DNA of 64,000 nt from Rhizobiaceae bacterium (GTDB lineage: Bacteria > Pseudomonadota > Alphaproteobacteria > Rhizobiales > Rhizobiaceae): positions 64,001 through 128,000 of the forward strand of contig JAHBYZ010000003.1 of NCBI GenBank assembly GCA_019635695.1, written 5' to 3'. Below, piece by piece: positions 27,585-35,775 of the stretch. How positions within the stretch are numbered: position 1 is the stretch's first letter; each line of letters starts with the position of its first letter. The position numbers and the translations under genes are program-made. Below the pieces are notes generated by a model. The model saw only the letters and a list, made by a program, of their open reading frames with translations. It was not told the DNA's origin and ran no database searches.

Positions 27585-29681
27585 TCAGCGCTCCAGAACG
27601 ACATTGCCGCGCCCGTCGAGGTGGGCCGACCATCCGGGTGGAATCAGGATCGTGGCGTCGTACTCCTCCACGATCAGCGGTCCCGGTCGCGGGCCGCTGC
27701 CGAGGTCCGCGCGGCGGAGTATCGGCGTACGCAGGTCCCCCGTCCCCCGCCCGAAATAGGCGTCGCGCGATCTTGCCGGCTGGCTTTCGCCGGATCCGCC
27801 GCCGGACGGCTGCGGAAGGTCCGCGAGTCCGTCGTCATCATGCGCGACGATGCGCAGATTGACGAGGTCGATGGGCTCGGAACGGGAGCAGTGGCCGTAG
27901 CTGTGCTCGTGCTCGGCGTGGAAGTTCTCGGAAAGCTGCGCGCAGAGCTCTGCCGGAGTGCCGGCGCCGGTCAGCGGCACCGTCAACTCGTAAGCCTGCC
28001 CCGCATAGCGCAGGTCGGCCTGAACGGCGATGTGGATGCCATCGGCGCTGCAGCCGTCGTCGAGCAGCAGCGTGCGTGCGCGAGCGGAAAGGGTCTGCAC
28101 GAGCGCCGCGATGCCCGGGGCCGACCGCTCGTCGAGACGGCAGAAATGGCTCTGGACGATCTCGCGCTGGACGGCGGCAGTGGTGAGGCCGGTGGCGCTG
28201 AACACGCCGGGCATCGGCGGCACGACGACGCGCCGGATTCCCATGTTGTCTGCGATCTGCGCGGCCATGAGCGCGCCGTTGCCACCGAAGGCGATGAGGC
28301 CGAAATGTCGTGGATCGCGCCCCCGCAGCGTCGTCACCGCCTTCACCGCGCGGGTCATGATCGAGGCCGAGAGAAGATAGACGCCGTGCGCGGCCTGCCG
28401 CACGTCGCCGCCGACGGACCCGGCGACCTGCTCGCGGATCGCCGCCTCCGCTGCCGGCCGGTCGATGGCTACGGCGCCGCCCGCGATGGCGCGGTCGTTG
28501 AGGTAGCCGAGCGCGACCATCGCGTCGGTCAGCGTGGCCCGCTCGCCGCCGCGCCCGTAGGCCACCGGCCCCGGTTCCGCGCCGGCGCTGTGGGGTCCCA
28601 CGTGGAGGCGGCCGGCGGCGTCGACACGGGCGATGCTGCCGCCGCCCGCGCCGATCTCCGAGATGTCGATGACGGGAAGGCGCAGCGCGTGGCCGCGCCC
28701 CTTGACCAGCATGCTGCTGATGTTGATGCCGGCGCCGACCTCGTATTCGGTCGTGCGGGTGACCTGTCCGTTCTCGATCAACGATGCCTTCGCGGTGGTG
28801 CCGCCCATGTCGATGGTGATGGCGCTGCCGCCGCTGACGTCGCGGGCGATCAGCGCGCCGCCGATGACGCCGGCGGCCGGCCCCGACTCCACGATTGCCG
28901 CGGGCAGGCCGACCACCGCCTCGGCGTTCAGCACGCCGCCGTTGGACTGCATGATGCGCAGCGGCGCGCCAATGCCGAGAGCGTCGAGCACGCCGCGGAT
29001 GCGGCGGACATAGGAGCTGACGGTCGGCCCGACATAGGCGTTGATGACCGTCGTGCTGGTGCGCTCGTATTCCCTGATTTCGGGCAGCACCGACGATGAG
29101 ACGCTGAGAAAGACGTCCGGCCCGAGAACGCGCCGCGCGGCGGCCGCGGCGACCTCTTCGTGGACGGGATTGGCGTAGGCGTGAAGGAAGCTGATCGCCA
29201 GCGCCTCGATGCCTTCCGTGCGAAATCGTTCGAGGGCGGTTTCAAGCCCTTCGAGGTCGAGCGGACGCAGCACGGAACCGTCGTGGGCGAGCCGCTCGCG
29301 CACTTCGAGGCGGAGCGCACGCGGGACCAGCGGCTTCGGCTTCTCATAGTTGAAATTGTAGAGCTCGGGGATGCGGATGCGCTGCAGTTCGAGCACGTCG
29401 CGGAAGCCGGCCGTCGTCAGCAGACCCGTGCGTGCGCCCCGTCCTTCGAGAATCGCGTTGGTGGCCACCGTGGTTGCGTGCACCACGGCCGCAATCTCGT
29501 CCGGCCGGATGCCGCAGCGCGCCATGAGCCGCGCCACACCGGTCTCGATCGCCCGGCTGTAGTCCTGCGGCGTGGAAGGCAGTTTCTCGTAGCCGACGAT
29601 CGTCGCGCCGGATGCGGCGACGATGTCGGTGAAGGTGCCGCCGATGTCGATCCCGATCCGCACTGCCTTGTCCGATTGCAC
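27585..29681 (-). CDS. hyuA: Hydantoinase A/oxoprolinase family protein, pair 1
   Basis: ATP-binding alpha-type subunit (698 aa) of the HyuAB pair. The N-terminal actin-like fold starts IGIDIGGTFTDIVAA; ATTVATNAILEGRGARTGLL, then DMGGTTAKASLIENG and AFGGNGALMA are conserved phosphate and fold motifs. I choose GTG 29681 because AGGGAG lies 7 bases upstream; the frame is open to an ATG at 29774, but that start would lie in the AT-rich TTGCATA promoter region. Operon hyuA-hyuB-alr. Strong resemblance to HyuA of pair 2 (35776), weaker to pair 3 (50971). Confidence 0.92.
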   Translation of the reverse strand: MQSDKAVRIGIDIGGTFTDIVAASGATIVGYEKLPSTPQDYSRAIETGVARLMARCGIRPDEIAAVVHATTVATNAILEGRGARTGLLTTAGFRDVLELQRIRIPELYNFNYEKPKPLVPRALRLEVRERLAHDGSVLRPLDLEGLETALERFRTEGIEALAISFLHAYANPVHEEVAAAAARRVLGPDVFLSVSSSVLPEIREYERTSTTVINAYVGPTVSSYVRRIRGVLDALGIGAPLRIMQSNGGVLNAEAVVGLPAAIVESGPAAGVIGGALIARDVSGGSAITIDMGGTTAKASLIENGQVTRTTEYEVGAGINISSMLVKGRGHALRLPVIDISEIGAGGGSIARVDAAGRLHVGPHSAGAEPGPVAYGRGGERATLTDAMVALGYLNDRAIAGGAVAIDRPAAEAAIREQVAGSVGGDVRQAAHGVYLLSASIMTRAVKAVTTLRGRDPRHFGLIAFGGNGALMAAQIADNMGIRRVVVPPMPGVFSATGLTTAAVQREIVQSHFCRLDERSAPGIAALVQTLSARARTLLLDDGCSADGIHIAVQADLRYAGQAYELTVPLTGAGTPAELCAQLSENFHAEHEHSYGHCSRSEPIDLVNLRIVAHDDDGLADLPQPSGGGSGESQPARSRDAYFGRGTGDLRTPILRRADLGSGPRPGPLIVEEYDATILIPPGWSAHLDGRGNVVLER

Positions 29682-29723
29682 TCCCGAACTCCCTATCTCG
29701 CATGGGGTTGCGTTCGCGCGACA

Positions 29724-29746
29724 TTTGCATAATATGTTCATGCAAA
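29724..29746. promoter_or_regulatory. Inverted repeat TTTGCAT-N9-ATGCAAA upstream of hyuA pair 1
   Basis: Perfect 7-bp arms 43-65 bases before the hyuA GTG start on the minus strand. The TTGCATA heptamer recurs at 29750-29756 (as TATGCAA) and three times near 59532-59646, so it may be a protein binding site shared by two promoters. Confidence 0.45.
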
Positions 29747-29850
29747 CAATATGCAATAATCTGTGAGCGCTCACGTGACCATTCGCATGGCGGCGGCGGG
29801 GCCTGAGATCCCCAGCCGGGGTCCTTCACATAGGGCTTGCAAATCGTAGG

Positions 29851-29862
29851 ATTGTATACGAG
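29851..29862. promoter_or_regulatory. GTATAC-type operator, site 3 (ATTGTATACGAG)
   Basis: The site lies 199 bases before the CocE-type hydrolase start. Its upstream flank is shared with site 4: the block TTGCA(A/C)ATCGTAG(G/T) occurs just before both sites, so the match between sites 3 and 4 covers about 25 bases. Confidence 0.6.
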
Positions 29863-30060
29863 GCTTCCAATTGTCTTCGAGCCAAATCCGTTGCGCGATG
29901 CAGCCCGCTCTCCGCAGCCGCTTCCAGGCGCGCGTCAGCATGGCGTCCGTGCGAAAGCGGCGACGATGGCGCCTGCCGAAGGTACGGCGCGGTGCTTCGA
30001 TAGGCCTTGCCTGCCTGCGACCGGTCTGGCGGCCTCGGGATGGGGAATGAGAGGAACTTG

Positions 30061-31812
30061 ATGTCGACCGATTTCATGGATGCATTGTCCCAGCCGGACC
30101 ATGAGGTGCGGATGCTGTACGACCAGCGGGCACCGCTGCGCGACGGCGTGGAACTGTCGGCGGACGTCTACCTGCCGCTTGCCGAGGGGCCGTGGCCGAC
30201 AATCGTCCAGTGGACGCCCTACGAAAGCACGCGCGACCGCTTCATCGCCTGGGGCGTGTGGTTCGCCAAGCGCGGCTACGCCGCGATCGTGATCGACACG
30301 CGCGGACGCTATGAGTCGGATGGCGAGTTCGTCGCCTGGACGCGCGACGGCGAGGACGCCTACGACAGTGTCGACTGGGTGGTGAAGCAGCCGTGGAGCA
30401 ACGGTGACGTCGGCACATGGGGTCGCAGCTACGGCGCCATCGTTCAGTGGCAGCTCGCGCGCCTGCGCCACCCGGCGATCCGCTGCATGTCGCCCGCGGT
30501 GATCTGCGACGACTACTATGCTGACTGCCACTATCTCGGCGGCGCGTTCCAGCTGGCCCTGTCGGTTGGCGCCGCCATGCTCTGGCACTCGGCGATGGCC
30601 ATCGTGACGGGACCGTCCGCGCGCGACACGGTGCTGAACGATCGCGTGCTTCGCCATCTGCCGCTCGGCACGCTCGATGAGGCGGCGGTCGGAAAGCCGC
30701 TCGAAACCTGGAAGAACTGGCTGAGGCACCCGAACTACGACGACTACTGGCGCAGCCTCGACCACAAGCACATCTACGAACACGTCGACGTGCCGATGCT
30801 GCAGCAGGGTGGCTGGTTCGACGCCTATCCGGGCGCGATGATGCGGCAGTGGCAGGGCGTGCGCGAGCAGGGCGCGACGGAACTCGCCCGCAACAATCAA
30901 CGGGTGCTGATGGGGCCGTGGTCGCACGAGGAAGAGAGCGGCCGCAGGATCGGCGATCTCGATTTCGGACCCGAGGCGGAAAGCTCGGTGCGCAGCCACG
31001 AACTGCGCTTCTACGACCACTGGCTGAAAGGCAACGATACCGGCATGGCCGCCGAGCCGCCGATCTCGCTGTTCACGATGGGCATCGACAAGTGGCGCCA
31101 CGTGCACGAGTGGCCGCTGCCCGGTACGACCTACCAGAAATGGTACCTGCATTCCGGCGGCGCGGCGCAAAGCATCGACGGCGACGGCGTCTTCTCGGCG
31201 ACGATGCCGGCACGTGACGAACCCTCCGACAGCTACCGCAACGACCCGCTCGACCCGGTGCCGACGATCGGCGGCAACAACTCGATCGCGACGATGATGC
31301 AGAACTCGTCGATACAGGTCGGTCCCGGGCCTTCGGATCAGACGCCGATCGAAAAGCGGCGCGACGTGCTCGTCTATACCAGTGAGGTTTTGGCCGAAGA
31401 TCTCGAAGTGACCGGGCCGCTGGAGGCCGTGTTGTACGCCTCATCGGATGCCCGCGATTGCGACTTCGTGCTGCGGCTGTCGGACGTTCATCCGGACGGC
31501 CGCTCGATCTTCGTCGCGGAAGGCATTCTGCGGGCGCGCCACCGCAACGGCTTCGAACGCACCGACCTGCTGGAGCCGGGCAAGATGGAGGAGTTCCGCA
31601 TTCGCTGCTACCCGACAAGCATGGTGTTCCTGAAGGGTCACCGTCTTCGCGTCACGGTCGCCAGCAGCAGCTTCCCGCGCATCAGCAGCAATCTGCAATC
31701 GGGCGGCGACATCGCGACGGACACGCGGGCCGATGCTGTCGTGGCAACGCAGACAGTGTTTCACACCGCGCAGTACCCGTCGCACCTGCTGCTGCCGGTC
31801 GTGCCGGCCTAG
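30061..31812 (+). CDS. CocE/NonD family hydrolase (X-Pro dipeptidyl-peptidase S15 type), first copy
   Basis: Alpha/beta hydrolase of 583 aa with the three-part CocE layout: catalytic domain (about 20-300), helical cap, and C-terminal jelly-roll from about 360. The nucleophile serine is in GTWGRSYGA (canonical GxSYxG region near residue 118). The catalytic Asp is likely in GGWFDAYPG and the His in GPWSHEEESG. Known relatives cleave acyl esters (cocaine esterase), glutaryl amides or X-Pro peptides. No signal peptide. It stands alone behind operator site 3, so it may belong to the peptide regulon. It converges with the LysR gene. Confidence 0.88.
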   Translation: MSTDFMDALSQPDHEVRMLYDQRAPLRDGVELSADVYLPLAEGPWPTIVQWTPYESTRDRFIAWGVWFAKRGYAAIVIDTRGRYESDGEFVAWTRDGEDAYDSVDWVVKQPWSNGDVGTWGRSYGAIVQWQLARLRHPAIRCMSPAVICDDYYADCHYLGGAFQLALSVGAAMLWHSAMAIVTGPSARDTVLNDRVLRHLPLGTLDEAAVGKPLETWKNWLRHPNYDDYWRSLDHKHIYEHVDVPMLQQGGWFDAYPGAMMRQWQGVREQGATELARNNQRVLMGPWSHEEESGRRIGDLDFGPEAESSVRSHELRFYDHWLKGNDTGMAAEPPISLFTMGIDKWRHVHEWPLPGTTYQKWYLHSGGAAQSIDGDGVFSATMPARDEPSDSYRNDPLDPVPTIGGNNSIATMMQNSSIQVGPGPSDQTPIEKRRDVLVYTSEVLAEDLEVTGPLEAVLYASSDARDCDFVLRLSDVHPDGRSIFVAEGILRARHRNGFERTDLLEPGKMEEFRIRCYPTSMVFLKGHRLRVTVASSSFPRISSNLQSGGDIATDTRADAVVATQTVFHTAQYPSHLLLPVVPA

Positions 31813-31846
31813 GCAACGGGGCGACGCGGGGCCTGCCTCCTTGCCG

Positions 31847-32770
31847 CTAGCGCTGCGCCTCCAGCGGCACGAAACAGGAATCGGCCGCCATCTCGCGCCG
31901 CGCGATCCGGACGGTCTCCTCATAGACGGCCGACGGGGTCCGGCGCGGATGGACGCAGCAGAACTGCGTCGGCGGCAGCGCTGCGGCGGTGTCGATGACG
32001 CCCAGCCGCCGGCTTTCGTAGAGCCGGTGGATCATTGCGGGCGGCAGCACGGCGACGCCCAGCCCGGCCGCGGTCATCTCGATCATGCTGGCAAGGCTGG
32101 TGCAGCCGTGCAGGCGCAGCCGCGTCACGCCGGCCGCGGCGAACCACTCGCGGATCGTGCGGTAGAGGTGCGAGCCGCGCGAATGGGTGACGATCGGATA
32201 GGCTGCCAGCTCCTGCGGCGCGATCCGCCTTCCGAAAAGGTTCAGCTCGGGCGCCGCCATCCACGCATTGGCGACGCGGCCGAGCTGGATCTCCGCGAAG
32301 TCGGCGTTCGGAGCGGTCCCGACGAGGAAGCCTACGTCGAGATCGCCCTCGGCGAGCTTCGCCTGGACGTGCACGCTCAAGTCGACGTCGAGTTCGACAT
32401 TCAGGCGTGGGTAGAGGCGTGAAAGCTCGGCGACCAGCCGCGGCAGCCAGGTCAGCGCCACGGTGTCGGCCGCGCCGATGCGCAGCACGCCGGAGATGGC
32501 ATCGCGTGAACTTCCGCGGCGCGTCAGCTCGTCGCCGAGCTCGACGAAGCGCTCGGCCAGGTCGAGGAAATCGCGTCCCTCCGGCGTCAGGGTCGGCAAC
32601 CGGCCGGCGCGGTCGAAGAGTGTCAGGCCGAGATGCGTTTCCAGCTCGCGGATGCGGTTCGAGACCGCGGGCTGCGTGGTGTTGAGCTGATGGGCGGCGG
32701 CCGAGAAGCTCTGCAACCGGGTCGCCCAATAGAACGTCTCGATCTGTCTCAGCGTGATCCCGGCGTGCAT
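31847..32770 (-). CDS. LysR family transcriptional regulator
   Basis: A 307-aa LysR-type regulator from ATG 32770 (MHAGITLRQIETFYWATRL), preceded by GGAGAGGG. The helix-turn-helix is residues about 18-38 (FSAAAHQLNTTQPAVSNRI). The effector domain from about 93 on opens VLRIGAADTVALTWLPRLV. It is divergent from the TRAP-hyuAB-deacylase operon across 126 bases, the usual place for a LysR protein controlling its neighbour. The effector may be a substrate of that operon. Confidence 0.92.
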   Translation of the reverse strand: MHAGITLRQIETFYWATRLQSFSAAAHQLNTTQPAVSNRIRELETHLGLTLFDRAGRLPTLTPEGRDFLDLAERFVELGDELTRRGSSRDAISGVLRIGAADTVALTWLPRLVAELSRLYPRLNVELDVDLSVHVQAKLAEGDLDVGFLVGTAPNADFAEIQLGRVANAWMAAPELNLFGRRIAPQELAAYPIVTHSRGSHLYRTIREWFAAAGVTRLRLHGCTSLASMIEMTAAGLGVAVLPPAMIHRLYESRRLGVIDTAAALPPTQFCCVHPRRTPSAVYEETVRIARREMAADSCFVPLEAQR

Positions 32771-32896
32771 GCTGCCCTCTCCATTCAGCCGCGTTATGGA
32801 TCGGCATATGAACGGACAATTCGACATGATGTCCAGTGCTGCATAGGCTGGCTTCGCGGTGGCAGAAACGACCGCCGAGAGATCAAGGGGAACAAC
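32771..32896. promoter_or_regulatory. Divergent promoter region, lysR / dctP
   Basis: These 126 bases separate the LysR start from the TRAP receptor start and are the most AT-rich stretch nearby (32800-32850). LysR operators of the T-N11-A form would be expected, but several loose matches exist and I cannot pick one. AAGGGG at 32885-32890 is the dctP ribosome site. Confidence 0.4.
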
Positions 32897-33895
32897 ATGC
32901 TCGCACGTCTGTGCGCCGTATTGCTCGGCGCGACATTGTCGTTTTCGCTCGCCGCTCCGGCCGCCGCGCAGACGACCCTCAAACTCAACGAATCCTCCGG
33001 GCCCGGTAGTCCGGAAGACATCGCGCTACAGGCGTTCAAGAAGCTGGTCGAGGAGCGCTCGAACGGCCAGCTCCTCGTGCAGGTGCATCTGCTCGATGCG
33101 CTGGGCGGACCGGACGTCTCGCTGGAAAGCCTGATGACGGGTTCGCTCGATCTGTACTCGGGCGCGCTCGAATATTATGCGTCGATTGCCGGCCCCGAGA
33201 TCAACGTCATTTCGCTGCCGTTCTTCGTGGGAACGCACGACAAGCTGCGCGCCTATCTGAAGAGCGATGCCTTCAAGCCGGCTATCGAGAAGCTGCAGGC
33301 AAGCGGCATCCGCGTGCTGTCGACGGAATGGAACGGCGACCGCGGTCCCTACCGCGTGCTGATGAGCTCCAAGGCGATCGACAGCGTCGACGACCTTCAG
33401 GGGCTGAAGGTGCGCATGTTCCCCAACGAGGTCTATCAGCGCTCATGGAGCGCGCTCGGCACGCTGCCGATCCAGCTTGCGTGGACCGAAACCTATCTCG
33501 GCATAAGGCAGGGCACGGTGAACTCGGTGACCGCGCCGCTGAGCATGGTGCGCGCCATGAAGTTCGCCGAGGTCGCTCCCTACATCGTCGAGATCAAGGA
33601 GTACCCGCAGACCTGGCCGATGACGATCAGCGAACAGACCTGGCAGAAGCTCACTCCCGAGCAGCAGACGACGCTGGTCGACGCCGCCAACGAGGCCGGC
33701 AAGGTCTATGCGGAAACCACGCTGAAGAATGCCGCATCGGACGTCGAGAAGATGATCGCGGAGAACCAGGCGAAGGTGGTCGAGATCGATCGTGCGGCGA
33801 TGCGGGCGAAGCTCCAGCCGCTCTACGACCAGTTGGTGGCTGAAGGCGTGGTGTCGGCGGCGCTGCGCGACGCCGTGAACGCTCTCGCCGACTGA
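32897..33895 (+). CDS. dctP: TRAP transporter substrate-binding protein, DctP family
   Basis: Periplasmic receptor (332 aa). Residues 1-25 are a signal peptide ending AAAQ. The mature protein shows LQGLKVRMFPNEVYQRSWSALG, a DctP-family block with the carboxylate-binding arginine in KVRM, followed by NSVTAPLSMVRAMKFAEVAPYI. Ligands are organic acids, including amino-acid derivatives. ATG 32897 is taken because the preceding in-frame DNA is the promoter region. First gene of a seven-gene operon. The downstream hydantoinase and deacylase genes suggest N-acyl or cyclic amino-acid derivatives as ligands; that is inference. Confidence 0.92.
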   Translation: MLARLCAVLLGATLSFSLAAPAAAQTTLKLNESSGPGSPEDIALQAFKKLVEERSNGQLLVQVHLLDALGGPDVSLESLMTGSLDLYSGALEYYASIAGPEINVISLPFFVGTHDKLRAYLKSDAFKPAIEKLQASGIRVLSTEWNGDRGPYRVLMSSKAIDSVDDLQGLKVRMFPNEVYQRSWSALGTLPIQLAWTETYLGIRQGTVNSVTAPLSMVRAMKFAEVAPYIVEIKEYPQTWPMTISEQTWQKLTPEQQTTLVDAANEAGKVYAETTLKNAASDVEKMIAENQAKVVEIDRAAMRAKLQPLYDQLVAEGVVSAALRDAVNALAD

Positions 33896-33961
33896 CCGTC
33901 GCCGCCAGCGACAGGCCGGCGCATGTCGCGCCGGCTTCACCGCGACCATACGAGGCTTGCC

Positions 33962-34468
33962 ATGTCACCGCAGGTGCTGCGACACGTTTGCGACTGGATA
34001 AGCGCGGCCACGACGGCCCTGTGCGTGTCGATCCTCGCCGCGCTGATCGCGGTGAACTCGCTCGAGATCGTGCTGCGTTCGTTTTTCGATTTTTCCTTCT
34101 CGTGGATCTACGAGACGAACACGCTGCTGGCGTCCTGGCTGTATTTCCTCGGCATCGTGGTCGTCTACCACCACGCGAAGGACATCACCGTCACCTTCGT
34201 GGTCGACGCACTGCCGTCCCGCGCGCAGCCGTTCTACAGGCGGGCGGTACAACTCGCCAGCGCTGTCATTTTCATCGCCTGCGCCTGGTACGCCTGGCGG
34301 CTGATCCAGCTGCAGTGGCCCTTCAAGACCCCCGGCGTCGGCTTTCCGCGCGCTGCCTTCACTGCGCCGCTTTTCATCGGGCTGGTGCTCATCTCGCTCG
34401 AATGCCTGCGCCGCGTTCTGGCGCCTGACGAGCCCGACCGCGCCCGAACCATCGCCGGAGACGCGTGA
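33962..34468 (+). CDS. dctQ: TRAP transporter small permease, DctQ family
   Basis: Four-helix membrane protein (168 aa) linking receptor and large permease. Hydrophobic segments lie near residues 14-34, 44-62, 90-108 and 130-150. SWIYETNTLLASWLYFLG matches the conserved DctQ helix with its ExxxxxxxW pattern. ATG 33962 is chosen (MSPQVLRHV) over an upstream ATG at 33923, because GAGG lies 7 bases before it. Its stop overlaps the dctM start. Confidence 0.9.
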   Translation: MSPQVLRHVCDWISAATTALCVSILAALIAVNSLEIVLRSFFDFSFSWIYETNTLLASWLYFLGIVVVYHHAKDITVTFVVDALPSRAQPFYRRAVQLASAVIFIACAWYAWRLIQLQWPFKTPGVGFPRAAFTAPLFIGLVLISLECLRRVLAPDEPDRARTIAGDA

Positions 34469-35757
34469 TGATCTCGGCTCTGATGCTGGTTCTCTTCGTC
34501 GTCGCCTTCGTGATCGGCATTCCCGTATCGGCAAGCCTCGTTCTGGCGGCGGGCGTCGCCATGCTGCTGGTCGGCCAGGACCTGATCGGGATTCCCCAGC
34601 ACATGGCGGCCAGCGTGCGTGGCCTCGAACTGATGGCGATCCCGTTCTTCATCCTGGCCGCGCACCTGATGATGCAACTCGGCATGATCCGGAAGATCTT
34701 CGATTTCGCCGAGGCCGCTCTCGGCTGGATCAGGGGCGGACTGGCGCACGCCAACGTGCTGGCCGGCTTCGTGTTCTCCGGCATCTCGGGCGCGGCGGTG
34801 GCCGATGCCGCGGCGCTCGGCTCCATCGCTATGAAGGAGATGCCCAGGGCCGGTTATTCGGCGCCGTTCGCCGCCGCGATCGTGATGTCGATCTCGACGC
34901 TCGGGGCCATCATCCCGCCGTCGATCATGATGGTCGTCTACGCCATCATGGCCGACGTCTCGATCGCCCGGCTGTTCCTGGCCGGAGTCGTGCCGGGCAT
35001 CCTGGTCGCGCTGTCGATCTCCGCGCTCATCGCCTTCTACGGCGCTTTCCGCCTGACCCCGATGCCCGACCCGCCCGCCTTCGACGGCCGTCGCCTGCTG
35101 CGCACGACGTGGTCGGCGCTGCTGGCCCTGTTCGCGCCGCTGGTCATCCTGCGCGGCATGTCGGCGGGTTTCGTGACGCCGACTGAAGCGGGCGTACTTG
35201 CCAGCCTCTACGCGCTGTTCGTGGGCTGCGTGGAGCGCACGATCAGCGTGCGCGCGGTCTACGCGGCGCTGCGCGACACTGTCGAAAGCTCCGCGCACAT
35301 CCTGTTCATGATCGCGGCCTCGTCGGCCATTTCGTACATCTTCGTGGCGCAGGGAACCGCGGCCTCGATCGCCACCGCCTTCGGCGACGCCAATCTGAAT
35401 GCGGTGACGTTCCTCCTGCTGGCCACGGTGGTCCTGCTGCTGATCGGCTGCATCATCGAGACAATGCCCGCGCTGCTCATCTCCGTTCCGCTGCTGCTGC
35501 CGACGGCCAATTCGCTCGGCATCGACCCCATCCATTTCGGCGTGCTGGCCATCTTCAACCTTTTGATAGGCATCATGACACCGCCGATGGGGATCGGCCT
35601 GTTCATCCTCTCTTCGGTGTCCGGCATCCGCTTCGGCCGGCTCGCATGGGCGGCGATACCCTTCGTGCTGCTGCTGATCGGGATGCTGCTCGTCCTCACT
35701 TTCGTGCCACGGCTGACGCTGTGGCTCCCGGACCTCCTCCTGCCGGTCAATTCCTGA
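34468..35757 (+). CDS. dctM: TRAP transporter large permease, DctM family
   Basis: Polytopic inner-membrane protein (429 aa, about 12 helices) that carries out sodium-coupled transport. Conserved stretches include LELMAIPFFILAAHLMMQLG, SGISGAAVADAAALGSIAMK, ISTLGAIIPPSIMMVVYAI and GIMTPPMGIGLFILSSV. The stop of dctQ and the start overlap as GTGATG: either GTG 34465 or ATG 34468 may start; GGAG at 34457-34460 is better spaced for the ATG. The normal receptor/small/large order is complete. Confidence 0.92.
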   Translation: MISALMLVLFVVAFVIGIPVSASLVLAAGVAMLLVGQDLIGIPQHMAASVRGLELMAIPFFILAAHLMMQLGMIRKIFDFAEAALGWIRGGLAHANVLAGFVFSGISGAAVADAAALGSIAMKEMPRAGYSAPFAAAIVMSISTLGAIIPPSIMMVVYAIMADVSIARLFLAGVVPGILVALSISALIAFYGAFRLTPMPDPPAFDGRRLLRTTWSALLALFAPLVILRGMSAGFVTPTEAGVLASLYALFVGCVERTISVRAVYAALRDTVESSAHILFMIAASSAISYIFVAQGTAASIATAFGDANLNAVTFLLLATVVLLLIGCIIETMPALLISVPLLLPTANSLGIDPIHFGVLAIFNLLIGIMTPPMGIGLFILSSVSGIRFGRLAWAAIPFVLLLIGMLLVLTFVPRLTLWLPDLLLPVNS

Positions 35758-35775
35758 CCCGAACCAGAGCCTGAC

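Larger units (their letters stand above)
29682..30060. promoter_or_regulatory. Divergent control region between hyuA (pair 1) and the CocE hydrolase
   Basis: A 379-base gap without a convincing gene; a 74-codon frame at 29837-30061 has no recognisable content. The left part is AT-rich and holds an inverted repeat TTTGCAT-N9-ATGCAAA (29724-29746) and a nearby TATGCAA (29750-29756), suited to control hyuA. The middle has the GTATAC operator at 29851-29862. The stretch 29880-30045 is GC-rich with nothing I can name. GAGAGGAAC precedes the hydrolase ATG. Confidence 0.6.

Noticed and set aside
29837..29862. Sigma-70 promoter made of TTGCAA and TATACG near operator site 3
   Set aside because: The spacing between the hexamers is only 12-14 bases, too short for a normal promoter. 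I keep the region as an operator only.
29837..30061. Possible 74-codon gene in the hyuA/CocE intergenic region
   Set aside because: No ribosome site, no family resemblance, overlaps the GTATAC operator, and its stop coincides with the hydrolase start.
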